Source: Sphingobacterium thalpophilum (lineage in GTDB: Bacteria; Bacteroidota; Bacteroidia; Sphingobacteriales; Sphingobacteriaceae). Taken from it: a DNA stretch of 64,000 nucleotides. Position 1 is the stretch's first letter. Every line of letters begins with the position of its first letter. The stretch is taken from assembly GCF_038396785.1 (NCBI RefSeq), contig NZ_CP151087.1:310001-374000 (forward strand), given 5' to 3'. A program made the translations under genes and the position numbers. Below, piece after piece: positions 57,110 through 64,000 of the stretch. The notes below the pieces were generated by a model that searched no databases, had not been told where the DNA came from, and saw only the letters and a program-made list of their open reading frames with translations.

Positions 57110-58110
57110 ACTTATTGTTGAATAATCCGGAAATATATAACGAAGGAGACCAAGCGGTCTGGAAGGGGCGTATCGATGGTCAGGATCGTGAATGGATGCG
57201 TTGGCATCAATTAATGGATTGTGTCGATCTTCTCGATCAGCCCGATTTAAGGCAGTCCATTGCTTTTCTCGGATTCTGTAGCGACGAGGGTGTTGGACGC
57301 AATCAAGGTCGTGTAGGGGCCAAAGATGGACCGACAGCACTCCGGAATGTATTAACAAACCTTCCTGTCCATTTTTCTGATAAACTAAAACTTAAAGATT
57401 GTGGTGATATACTTTTAAAAGACAGTGATTTAGAGTTGTCCCAGCAGGGGCTTGGGGCTGCTTTAAATTGTATTCTCGAACAAGAAGGATTTCCAGTCAT
57501 CTTAGGTGGTGGCCATGAAGTAGCTTATGGCCATTATTTGGGTGTTAAAGAATTTCTAAAGAGTCGTAATCAAAGTCTTGGCATTATTAATTTGGATGCC
57601 CATTTAGACATCCGTCCATTGCAGGATGGCAAAGGAAATTCTGGAACGGGCTTCTTTCAAATCGAGCAGGATCAGTCTAAAGCTGATTTGCCATTTCATT
57701 ACTTAGCGATTGGTATTCAGGAGATTAGTAACACCAAGGGGTTGCTGGACTATGCCAAAGAGAAGGATGTGCAGATTATTGAAAGAGAGAGTTTGATCAT
57801 TGAAAAGCTTAATTTAATTAGGGAAAAAATTGTTCGTTTCTCCAAATCGGTGGATTATGTGTATTTGACGGTTGATCTTGATGCTTTCGCAGGAGCCTAT
57901 GCGCCGGGAGTAAGTGCCTTGGCATTTAACGGTATTGTCCCGGATCAGCTATTTTTTACAATTTATGATATCCTTTTAGATCTACCCAATATAAGATCTG
58001 TCGATTTTGCCGAATTAAACCCTTATTTTGACATAGATTCCAGAACAGCCAAATTGGCAGCTGATCTGATATTTAAGTTGACAAACAAAATAGCAACAAA
58101 AATTGATTAA
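57106..58110 (+). CDS. hutG: Formimidoylglutamase (arginase/ureohydrolase family)
   Basis: 334 aa, overlaps the hutU stop by 4 bp (ATGA). Fourth step, N-formimidoyl-glutamate to glutamate and formamide. Metal-binding motifs GGGHEVAYGHY, INLDAHLDIRP and LTVDLDAFAGAYAPGVSA. Final gene of hutH-I-U-G. Confidence 0.93.
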   Translation: MNLLLNNPEIYNEGDQAVWKGRIDGQDREWMRWHQLMDCVDLLDQPDLRQSIAFLGFCSDEGVGRNQGRVGAKDGPTALRNVLTNLPVHFSDKLKLKDCGDILLKDSDLELSQQGLGAALNCILEQEGFPVILGGGHEVAYGHYLGVKEFLKSRNQSLGIINLDAHLDIRPLQDGKGNSGTGFFQIEQDQSKADLPFHYLAIGIQEISNTKGLLDYAKEKDVQIIERESLIIEKLNLIREKIVRFSKSVDYVYLTVDLDAFAGAYAPGVSALAFNGIVPDQLFFTIYDILLDLPNIRSVDFAELNPYFDIDSRTAKLAADLIFKLTNKIATKID

Positions 58111-58146
58111 GAAATATACTGTAAAGTATATTGTTGTTGATAAAAA

Positions 58147-58180
58147 AAGGTTAGGTTTTCTTTGAAAAAAGCCTAACCTT
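58147..58180. terminator. Terminator between hutG and the GNAT gene
   Basis: AAGGTTAGG / CCTAACCTT stem, T/A tracts both sides, between convergent genes. Confidence 0.75.
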
Positions 58181-58190
58181 CTTCTCATTA

Positions 58191-58484
58191 TTAGGAGAGG
58201 TTATAAAAAAGTACATCGGCTAATGTGGGATCCTTATCAAAAACTGATTTTGCAAATGGACATAGTGGCATAATTTTTAAATGTTCTCTGCGGGCATAAG
58301 CAACTGCTGCCATTAACATTTGTTTGCCTAGCCCTTTCCCAGCATACTCGGAGCCCACTTCTGTATGATCTATGATGAATTTTGTAGGGCCAGCCCAAGT
58401 GTATGTCATTTGTGCAACGGAATTTTCCTGATCGATAACCTCAAAGCTACCATGTTTGTCGTTATTTTTTTGTATTACTTCCAT
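58191..58484 (-). CDS. Small GNAT-family N-acetyltransferase (YjdJ-like)
   Basis: 97 aa. The acetyl-CoA motif GSEYAGKGLGKQMLMAAVAY and the conserved KIMPLCPFAKSVFDKDP end match the short YjdJ/GTLF3B group. Acceptor unknown. Confidence 0.85.
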   Translation of the reverse strand: MEVIQKNNDKHGSFEVIDQENSVAQMTYTWAGPTKFIIDHTEVGSEYAGKGLGKQMLMAAVAYARREHLKIMPLCPFAKSVFDKDPTLADVLFYNLS

Positions 58485-58675
58485 GAGCTTGAAGATAATT
58501 AAAGGAAATTACAAAATAAACAAAATTCAACAATATATAACATGAACAGTTTTCGCTGGGTGGAGCGTAGTTTTGTAATAAATCTGTTGTTTTAATCATT
58601 TGGTTAATTATTGTCGTATCTTCAGGTAGCTTCTAAAAATTGCTATTTTCATTATTTGGATTATATAATTGGTTT
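58485..58675. other. Leader region before the exonuclease gene
   Basis: No coding frame found. It is closed by a terminator-like hairpin at 58676-58709, so it may produce a short leader or small RNA. No family recognised. Confidence 0.3.
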
Positions 58676-58709
58676 CCCCGTATTTTGTAAAAGTGCGGGG
58701 ATTTTTTTT
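58676..58709 (+). terminator. Terminator-like hairpin 36 bp before the exonuclease ATG
   Basis: CCCCG / CGGGG stem with inner TTTT / AAAA pairing, followed by ATTTTTTTT. It lies between a gene-less region and the 58746 start, so it could be an attenuator. Confidence 0.65.
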
Positions 58710-58745
58710 GAATAGCTAATATTTTTAGTATGTTTGCTTTGCGTT

Positions 58746-60206
58746 ATGAGGGTAAATCAAAGCAAAAAACAAGAGTTTGCCATTGTGGACATAGAGACTA
58801 CAGGTGGCAATGCAAAATCGAGCAGGATCACAGAGGTTGCCATTGTTATTCATGATGGTAATCAGGTTTTGGAACGTTGGGAGACCTTGGTGAATCCAGG
58901 GAAAGAGATTCCGAATTCGATTTTTGCGCTTACGGGCATAGACAATGACATGGTGAAGGACGCTCCGTTATTTGATCAGGTAGCCGAGCACATTTATGAA
59001 ATGCTCAAAGACCGTATTTTTGTTGCGCATAATGTAAATTTTGATTATTCATTCATTCGATTTCAGCTTCAGGAATCGGGTTTCGAGTGGTCGGCGATTA
59101 AATTGTGTACAGTACGCTATGCGCGAAAAATAAAGCCGGGATTATTGTCCTATAGTTTGGGACGCCTATGTGATTATCTAGATATCCCGATTGAAAATAG
59201 GCACCGTGCGGGTGGCGACGCTGATGCAACAGCCATTCTCTTTGCTTATTTGAAAGTGCTAGATACCGAACAGGTATTTCAGGATATGATTAAACATAAA
59301 GCGCTAGATCAACGTTTTCCACCGCATTTAAATCCCTTGGAATATGAACAATTGCCCAACGAGGCTGGAGTCTATTATTTTCACGACAAAGCTGGAAAAG
59401 TAATTTATGTTGGCAAGGCCGTCAATATAAAAAAAAGAGTATTATCTCATTTTACAGGGAATAATATTCAAGCGCAAAGGCAACATTTCTTAAAAGAAAT
59501 TCATCATATAAGTTATGAGTGCTGCGGGACAGAGCTGATGTCATTGTTGTTGGAATGTGCTGAAATCAAAAAATTCTGGCCAAAATATAATAGAGCACTT
59601 AAACGGTATGAGCCTAAATTTGGTTTGTTCTCTTATGAAGATCAAAATGGCTATCTCCATCTGGCAATTGGGAAGACAACAAGGGGACAAGAATGTATTC
59701 AGTTGTTTCAGCGGGAATATGACGCTATACAGTTGTTGCAAAGCTTTATTCAGCAGGACGCTATTAATCCGCAATTTTGTCAGTTTGGGCACGCCAGTTT
59801 GTCTACGAAAGCTTTAAAGAAGACCGAATTTCCCGATCGAGACCTACACAATACCCGGGTGGAACGTTGTATCGAGGATTGGCTCAAACAGCAGCCATCC
59901 TTTGTATTGATCGATAAAGGACGTAATTCCGATGAAAAAAGCTGTATTGTCATTGAAAATGGTGTTTTTTATGGAATGGGATATATTGATCAATACGGCC
60001 AGTATAGCAGGTTTGAAGATATAAAAGGACAAGTTAAAAGATATCAGAGCAATCACTACATGATGGAATTGGTCAAAATGGCAGCAGAAAGACAACCCGC
60101 TAAAATACATTTCTTAACAAAATCAAAGATTTTACCTGATGTTGCGGCAGAACCTGATTTCTCTTATGAAAAATTGGCTCCGAATAGCCTCTTTAATTTC
60201 TTTTAA
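58746..60206 (+). CDS. DEDDh exonuclease fused to UvrC-like GIY-YIG domain
   Basis: 486 aa from ATG 58746. N-terminal DnaQ/RNase T-type exonuclease (about 10-180): FAIVDIETTGG (Asp, Glu), FVAHNVNFDYSF (Asp) and HRAGGDADATA (His, Asp). GIY-YIG domain from about residue 200: AGVYYFHDKAGKVIYVGKAV, NIKKRVLSHF. The architecture matches the Cho-like exonuclease-nuclease fusions of many bacteria, thought to act in nucleotide excision repair. The C-terminal 200 residues are family-specific. No UvrC helix-hairpin-helix region is seen. Confidence 0.88.
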   Translation: MRVNQSKKQEFAIVDIETTGGNAKSSRITEVAIVIHDGNQVLERWETLVNPGKEIPNSIFALTGIDNDMVKDAPLFDQVAEHIYEMLKDRIFVAHNVNFDYSFIRFQLQESGFEWSAIKLCTVRYARKIKPGLLSYSLGRLCDYLDIPIENRHRAGGDADATAILFAYLKVLDTEQVFQDMIKHKALDQRFPPHLNPLEYEQLPNEAGVYYFHDKAGKVIYVGKAVNIKKRVLSHFTGNNIQAQRQHFLKEIHHISYECCGTELMSLLLECAEIKKFWPKYNRALKRYEPKFGLFSYEDQNGYLHLAIGKTTRGQECIQLFQREYDAIQLLQSFIQQDAINPQFCQFGHASLSTKALKKTEFPDRDLHNTRVERCIEDWLKQQPSFVLIDKGRNSDEKSCIVIENGVFYGMGYIDQYGQYSRFEDIKGQVKRYQSNHYMMELVKMAAERQPAKIHFLTKSKILPDVAAEPDFSYEKLAPNSLFNFF

Positions 60207-60386
60207 CAGTATATTTTCTATTCTTATTTTGGAAATGTCTTGCGTTTAGTCATTTCAATCTCAGTAATCTGTTAAAGAAATGTGAAATAGTAATTTATGC
60301 GCGATTTTGGTCCAATAGTTGAAATATTCTTTGTGTAGAATATTAAAAAAAGACTTTTCATAATTTAGGTTAATAATTGGTTAGTT

Positions 60387-60424
60387 AAAACCTGGGGCTC
60401 CCAACCTCAGGTTTTCTTTTTTTT
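60387..60424 (+). terminator. Terminator downstream of the exonuclease gene
   Basis: AAAACCTG / CAGGTTTT with extra pairing (one mismatch) and an 8-T run. Confidence 0.8.
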
Positions 60425-60543
60425 ATATTTCCGGACAAGAATTTTAAGCGAAGTATGACTTCTATTATGATTATTCAAAATAAATTAGCGTTTTTTTTTA
60501 TTTAAATATGTGTTTCAATTTGCTGTTTTTCAGGTGATTGCCT

Positions 60544-60564
60544 TTTGTCCCCCCTTTGTCCCCC
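60544..60564. repeat. Tandem TTTGTCCCCC repeat
   Basis: Two copies of TTTGTCCCCC with start-to-start distance 11 bp (one helical turn), separated by one C. Operator-like arrangement. Confidence 0.6.
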
Positions 60565-60695
60565 TAAATTTTTTCTCTGTGTAGTTAGTTTGAGCTATTT
60601 TAGTGTCAGCATACTGTAATAGCGGAATTAGTAAAACAAAGATGGGGCGTTTTCTAAAAGTAGCTGCGGTATATCTTATCCATATCTTTATATAT

Positions 60696-60720
60696 AAAAA
60701 GGGCCTTGGCCCTTTTTTTT
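60696..60720. terminator. Bidirectional terminator
   Basis: AAAAAGGGCC-TT-GGCCCTTTTT followed by more T residues; 10-bp stem. Confidence 0.85.
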
Positions 60721-60766
60721 ATTCTTATTATTCAGATTGCCTATTTTGAGCCAAAGACACCTTGAC

Positions 60767-61888
60767 CTAGATTTTGATATAGATCTTTTTCTTCCGTAGG
60801 CAATATGCGATCAACCAATTCAAAGCCACAAATAGCAGCGCAAATAGAGCGGAGGATAATCGTTGGTTTTGCCAGCTATCAAACAGGGAATGGTAGCTTA
60901 AGTTCCAGAGATTTTGATGCGTATCTCCGATGAGAACAAAAGAACAAATCGTAGGGATTAAGCCGCTAAGACAATAGATAAATAGTGTATTCTTACCGAA
61001 ATCGTCAAGGACAGTGTAAATTATCCCTTTGATGTTTTGAAATTCGATAAGATAGATTAATATACCAAGAAAAGAGAGTGCAATTCCAGTGCTGAATACG
61101 GAGTAGCTGCTGGTCCAGATCTTCTTATTAATAGGAAAAACAAATGACCATAGATAGCCAATCAGGATAAAGGACAGACCTACGATAAATAGGTTCATCA
61201 GCTCCCTTTTTCCTGTCAGTTTTTGAATAATGTACTTTCCGGTAATATACCCGAATATCGTTTGACTGATGGCCGGTAATACGCTCCAGATATCCTCTGG
61301 ATCAAACGCTGTTCCCTCGCCGTGATAGAGATGGGATGCACCAAAGATTCGGATATCCAGTGCCGTTCCAAACCACCCCTCCAGACTATATGGATCTGTT
61401 GGATTACCAGAATAGCAAATTAGCCAATAAACTAATAGGAGCAAGATACTAATAGTGGCCGCACCTTTGTCTCTAAAATAGTATAGTATAATCGCCGTAC
61501 TGAAATAGCAGAGCGCAATACGCTGCAGCACCCCAAAATACCTATACTTGGCAACGTGAATCCACTCGAGCTGGTGAAGACTATTCCATTCTACAAAAGG
61601 GAAAATATTTAAAAACAGACCGAGTAGAAAAAGGATGATTGTTCTTTTGACAATTTTATTCCAGTACAGTCCTGGTGCCAGCTGATCACTATTTTTTAAA
61701 GAAAATGCCATTGAGTTTCCGACAGCAAATAAGAAAAATGGAAATATAAGATCTGTAAACGTACATCCATGCCAGATGGAGTGTTCAAGTTGAGGAAATA
61801 CATGATGATAGTTGCCGGGATTATTGACGAGAATCATAGCCGCGAGTGTAAACCCACGGAAAATATCCAGTGATTTAAAACGAGTCAT
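60767..61888 (-). CDS. HGSNAT-like membrane acyltransferase (DUF5009/DUF1624 type)
   Basis: 373-aa membrane protein, about ten helices. Starts with the signature RFKSLDIFRGFTLAAMILVN, then HGCTFTDLIFPFFLFAVGNS. The human relative moves acetyl groups from acetyl-CoA onto heparan glucosamine across a membrane. Next to a SusCD locus, it probably acetylates an amino-sugar during glycan use. A terminator separates it from susD. Confidence 0.85.
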   Translation of the reverse strand: MTRFKSLDIFRGFTLAAMILVNNPGNYHHVFPQLEHSIWHGCTFTDLIFPFFLFAVGNSMAFSLKNSDQLAPGLYWNKIVKRTIILFLLGLFLNIFPFVEWNSLHQLEWIHVAKYRYFGVLQRIALCYFSTAIILYYFRDKGAATISILLLLVYWLICYSGNPTDPYSLEGWFGTALDIRIFGASHLYHGEGTAFDPEDIWSVLPAISQTIFGYITGKYIIQKLTGKRELMNLFIVGLSFILIGYLWSFVFPINKKIWTSSYSVFSTGIALSFLGILIYLIEFQNIKGIIYTVLDDFGKNTLFIYCLSGLIPTICSFVLIGDTHQNLWNLSYHSLFDSWQNQRLSSALFALLFVALNWLIAYCLRKKKIYIKI

Positions 61889-61903
61889 AACAAAGTATAT
61901 TAG

Positions 61904-61943
61904 TAAAAAAGGCTGTTCAAGAAATTAATCCTTTGAACAGCCT
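61904..61943 (-). terminator. Terminator between susD and the acyltransferase gene
   Basis: AGGCTGTTCAA / TTGAACAGCCT with T tract on the minus strand. It may give partial readthrough or end the SusCD transcript. Confidence 0.85.
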
Positions 61944-61956
61944 ATGCTTGGTCTAA

Positions 61957-63507
61957 TTAATAGCCTGGATTTTGAGTCAGGCTCGGATTTGCCTGCAGTT
62001 CCAATAATGGTATTGGAAGGAGCAGGCTATTTTGGTTAAAATTATACTTAATTAACGTGGGGTTGCTCTGTTTGCCGTTATCGCATGTAAATTTTATTTC
62101 ATTTAGTTTATTCATTACATCTACCGTGACACCATAACGATTTAAATCATCCCAACGTTGACCTTCGAAAGCAAGTTCCAATCGCCGCTCGTTGAGAATG
62201 ATGGCCTTTAGTGCACTGGAGCTGACACCGGATAAATCGGACAGCCCTGCGCGATGACGTATGACGTTAATGGTGTTTATCGCACCAGAAGTATTTCCCA
62301 AGGCGTTTTGAGCCTCTGCTTTAAGCAGAATGATGTCCGCAAGCCGCAAAAGGTAAAAATGATCGCCACTTTGGAAGCTGTTGGCATGTTTTTGCTTTAC
62401 ATTAAATGGTATTTCTGTATCGGCATCTCCACAAGGGTTCCAGAACTCATCTGCCCAAGGGACAGAGAAAAACCAGATGTTGGCATTCTTTCGTTCAGTG
62501 TCGCCAGCGCTGTCATAAGCTTCGACTAGATCTTTCGAAGGTGTGCCATACCGGCGCCATTCGTTTTCGTTGATTTGGCCATTTTCATCAAGATCCGGGA
62601 AAAAGAATGCACCACCCCAACAGCTTAGATTGGGACTGCCGGCGATATAGGGAATCTCTATGATGGATTCACTGTTATAGTTATGTTTACCGTCAAAAAG
62701 ATCCGCATAGTTTTGAAGGAGCTGATAGCCACCTTTTCCAGTAATCACTGCATCGGCGTATTGCAATACCTTATTGTAATCTCGATCAGGGCGTTGTGCC
62801 CATATCTTGGTCAGCAAGGCATTTGCTGCACCTTTTGTAGCTCTAACCTTGTCGATAGAGGCTTGCCCAAATCCATCGGGAAGATTGTTTGCTGCCACTT
62901 GTAGATCCGAATCTATAAAATCATAAACCTCCTCTACAGTTGATCGCTTGATGCGTAATACTTCGGCATCGGTACTGTTGGAGTGTTTTTCCAAGGGTAC
63001 ACCACCGTAAAGTTTGACCAACTGATAATAATGGAAGGCTCTTAAAAATGAAGCTTCTCCAAGAATTTGTTTGCGTCTTTCATCCGAAAAAGTAGGATCT
63101 GTGACTTTATCAACGTTGTCAATAACGATATTGCATTTTGAGATTGCTCCATACAGTTCTTCCCAGTCCCTGCGTACCATTTCATTGGTATTGGTGATGT
63201 TATTATAGTCAATTTGTGCAAAGTCTATCTCACCACCACCGGCCGCATGCGCATTGTCCGAACGGATATCGGTCTGTAAAATCATCTCCCATTGATAATA
63301 ATTGGCATTGCTTCCTGGGCGGGTACCATTGCCTATAAAAGAATTATAGGCCCCGTTTAATGCTTTCTCAATATTGTCTCCGGTGAGATAGGCATTTTCA
63401 CTCGTTACCGTGGAGGTAGGCTGAAGATCTAAAAACTTTTTGCAGGAATTTAGAGCAAGAGAAGCCAATAAGGCGATGGCTAATGAGGTATATCTAGTTG
63501 ATTTCAT
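61957..63507 (-). CDS. SusD/RagB-family lipoprotein
   Basis: 516 aa. Lipobox SLALNSCKK (Cys about 22). N-terminal SusD helices (LGEASFLRAFHYYQLVKLYG) and C-terminal NERRLELAFEGQRWDDLNRY, ending LLPIPLLELQANPSLTQNPGY. Follows susC by 18 bp. Confidence 0.96.
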   Translation of the reverse strand: MKSTRYTSLAIALLASLALNSCKKFLDLQPTSTVTSENAYLTGDNIEKALNGAYNSFIGNGTRPGSNANYYQWEMILQTDIRSDNAHAAGGGEIDFAQIDYNNITNTNEMVRRDWEELYGAISKCNIVIDNVDKVTDPTFSDERRKQILGEASFLRAFHYYQLVKLYGGVPLEKHSNSTDAEVLRIKRSTVEEVYDFIDSDLQVAANNLPDGFGQASIDKVRATKGAANALLTKIWAQRPDRDYNKVLQYADAVITGKGGYQLLQNYADLFDGKHNYNSESIIEIPYIAGSPNLSCWGGAFFFPDLDENGQINENEWRRYGTPSKDLVEAYDSAGDTERKNANIWFFSVPWADEFWNPCGDADTEIPFNVKQKHANSFQSGDHFYLLRLADIILLKAEAQNALGNTSGAINTINVIRHRAGLSDLSGVSSSALKAIILNERRLELAFEGQRWDDLNRYGVTVDVMNKLNEIKFTCDNGKQSNPTLIKYNFNQNSLLLPIPLLELQANPSLTQNPGY

Positions 63508-63525
63508 TGTTTGTAAGCTAAAAGG

Positions 63526-64000
63526 TTAAAAAGTTAGGTTTAAACCAACAATAAAGGTGCGTGCCTGTGGCGAAGTACCAAAATCGATGCCCGGTGCCAT
63601 ATTGGAGCTCACGGTTTGCTGGTTAGTTCCCCCGTACATGCTTACCTCAGGATCTAAACCTGAGTATTTTGTGAATGTTAACAGATTCTCGCCTGTCACA
63701 TAAAAACGGACCTTATTGAGCTTCCATCTTTCAAGCACTTGTTTAGGCAGGGTATAGGCCAAAGTCATCGATTTTACCCTGAGGTAGGAACCTTTCTCTA
63801 CAAAACGGGAAGAAATCTGTGAATTGTAGTTGTCATCTGTATTGTTTAGATCCGGACGCGGCATAGTACTATTTTTGTTATTGACTGTCCATCTGTTTAA
63901 CACGGCAGCACTTTGGTTTCTCGGTTCCCACATACCTTCTGTATAAATACGTGTCGCATTAAGGATATCATTTCCCTGTACACCCTGTAAGAAAAAAGAA
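63526..64000 (-). CDS. SusC/RagA-family transporter, C-terminal part only
   Basis: The frame runs off the right edge. The visible end has SFFLQGVQGNDILNATRIYT, WEPRNQSAAVLNRWTVNNKN, KGSYLRVKSMTLAYTLPKQV, RFYVTGENLLTFTKYSGLDP and the barrel-closing ARTFIVGLNLTF. Partner of the susD gene downstream. Confidence 0.95.
   Translation of the reverse strand, partial: SFFLQGVQGNDILNATRIYTEGMWEPRNQSAAVLNRWTVNNKNSTMPRPDLNNTDDNYNSQISSRFVEKGSYLRVKSMTLAYTLPKQVLERWKLNKVRFYVTGENLLTFTKYSGLDPEVSMYGGTNQQTVSSNMAPGIDFGTSPQARTFIVGLNLTF

Larger units (their letters stand above)
60207..60766. ncRNA. Convergent intergenic region with tandem repeat and two terminators, candidate small RNA
   Basis: 560 bp with genes converging from both sides. 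It holds a terminator (60387-60424), a tandem repeat TTTGTCCCCC at 60544-60553 and 60555-60564 (11-bp period), then about 130 bp ending in a second strong terminator (60696-60720). No coding frame. Neither flanking gene would use a promoter here, so an independent transcript is possible. The strand would be plus, but transcription is unproven. Confidence 0.35.

Overview
The window looks like chromosomal DNA of a low-GC Bacteroidota, most likely a Sphingobacterium or close relative. The support is two SusC/SusD pairs (one with its own ECF sigma and FecR anti-sigma genes), Bacteroidota-type beta-barrel and DUF4974 proteins, start codons mostly without a Shine-Dalgarno sequence, and IS types common in that phylum. 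The genus is inferred from gene content. No rRNA, tRNA, CRISPR array or prophage module was seen.

Layout. 1-9 kb is housekeeping: the tail of an RsmB-like rRNA methyltransferase, UspA, an NlpC/P60 hydrolase, a beta-barrel protein, dnaJ and grpE, an FtsE-like ATPase, a LuxC-like acyl-CoA reductase divergent from a 2[4Fe-4S] ferredoxin, and a dicarboxylate/amino-acid symporter. 9.3-20 kb is rich in insertions: an IS5-type element (copy 1), a YchJ-like protein and metNIQ, an FAH-family hydrolase, an IS4-type element (copy 1) in the last codons of an epimerase gene, a metal-related pair (HMA-DUF3347 protein and a Cys/His-rich secreted protein), a degenerate IS5-type element, and DoxX. 20.7-28.5 kb is a glycan-uptake locus: ECF sigma, FecR, SusC, SusD and a GH18-like lipoprotein. 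28.6-31.5 kb is a mobile scar: a lone tyrosine recombinase, an ISAon1-like relic and a second, apparently identical copy of the 1472-bp IS5-type element. A tandem GH43 enzyme follows.

33.7-49.4 kb resembles a stress or dormancy region. It holds a phytochrome-shaped histidine kinase without bilin-binding residues, an unknown 208-aa protein, Ku, an FAD oxidoreductase, topoisomerase IB, a PA2169-type four-helix protein, an ECF sigma factor with no visible anti-sigma, IS4-type copy 2, several small acidic or secreted proteins, a second barrel protein, and a translationally coupled OtsAB-GH15 trehalose pair. A common regulon is inferred from proximity only.

49.5-58.1 kb is metabolic: luxS-MTA/SAH nucleosidase (activated methyl cycle), a small monooxygenase, and a complete histidine-utilisation operon hutH-I-U-G divergent from a LysR regulator. 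58-64 kb has a small GNAT protein, a DEDDh exonuclease fused to a GIY-YIG domain, a 560-bp convergent intergenic region with a tandem repeat and two terminators (possible small RNA), an HGSNAT-like membrane acyltransferase, and a second SusD/SusC pair whose SusC runs off the right edge.

The clearest direct observations are the mapped ends and target duplications of four complete IS copies plus one degenerate IS, an IS that supplies a substitute stop codon for the gene it hit, a covarying hairpin in the IS4-type leader, the bilin-less phytochrome-like kinase, and the candidate small-RNA locus near 60.5 kb.
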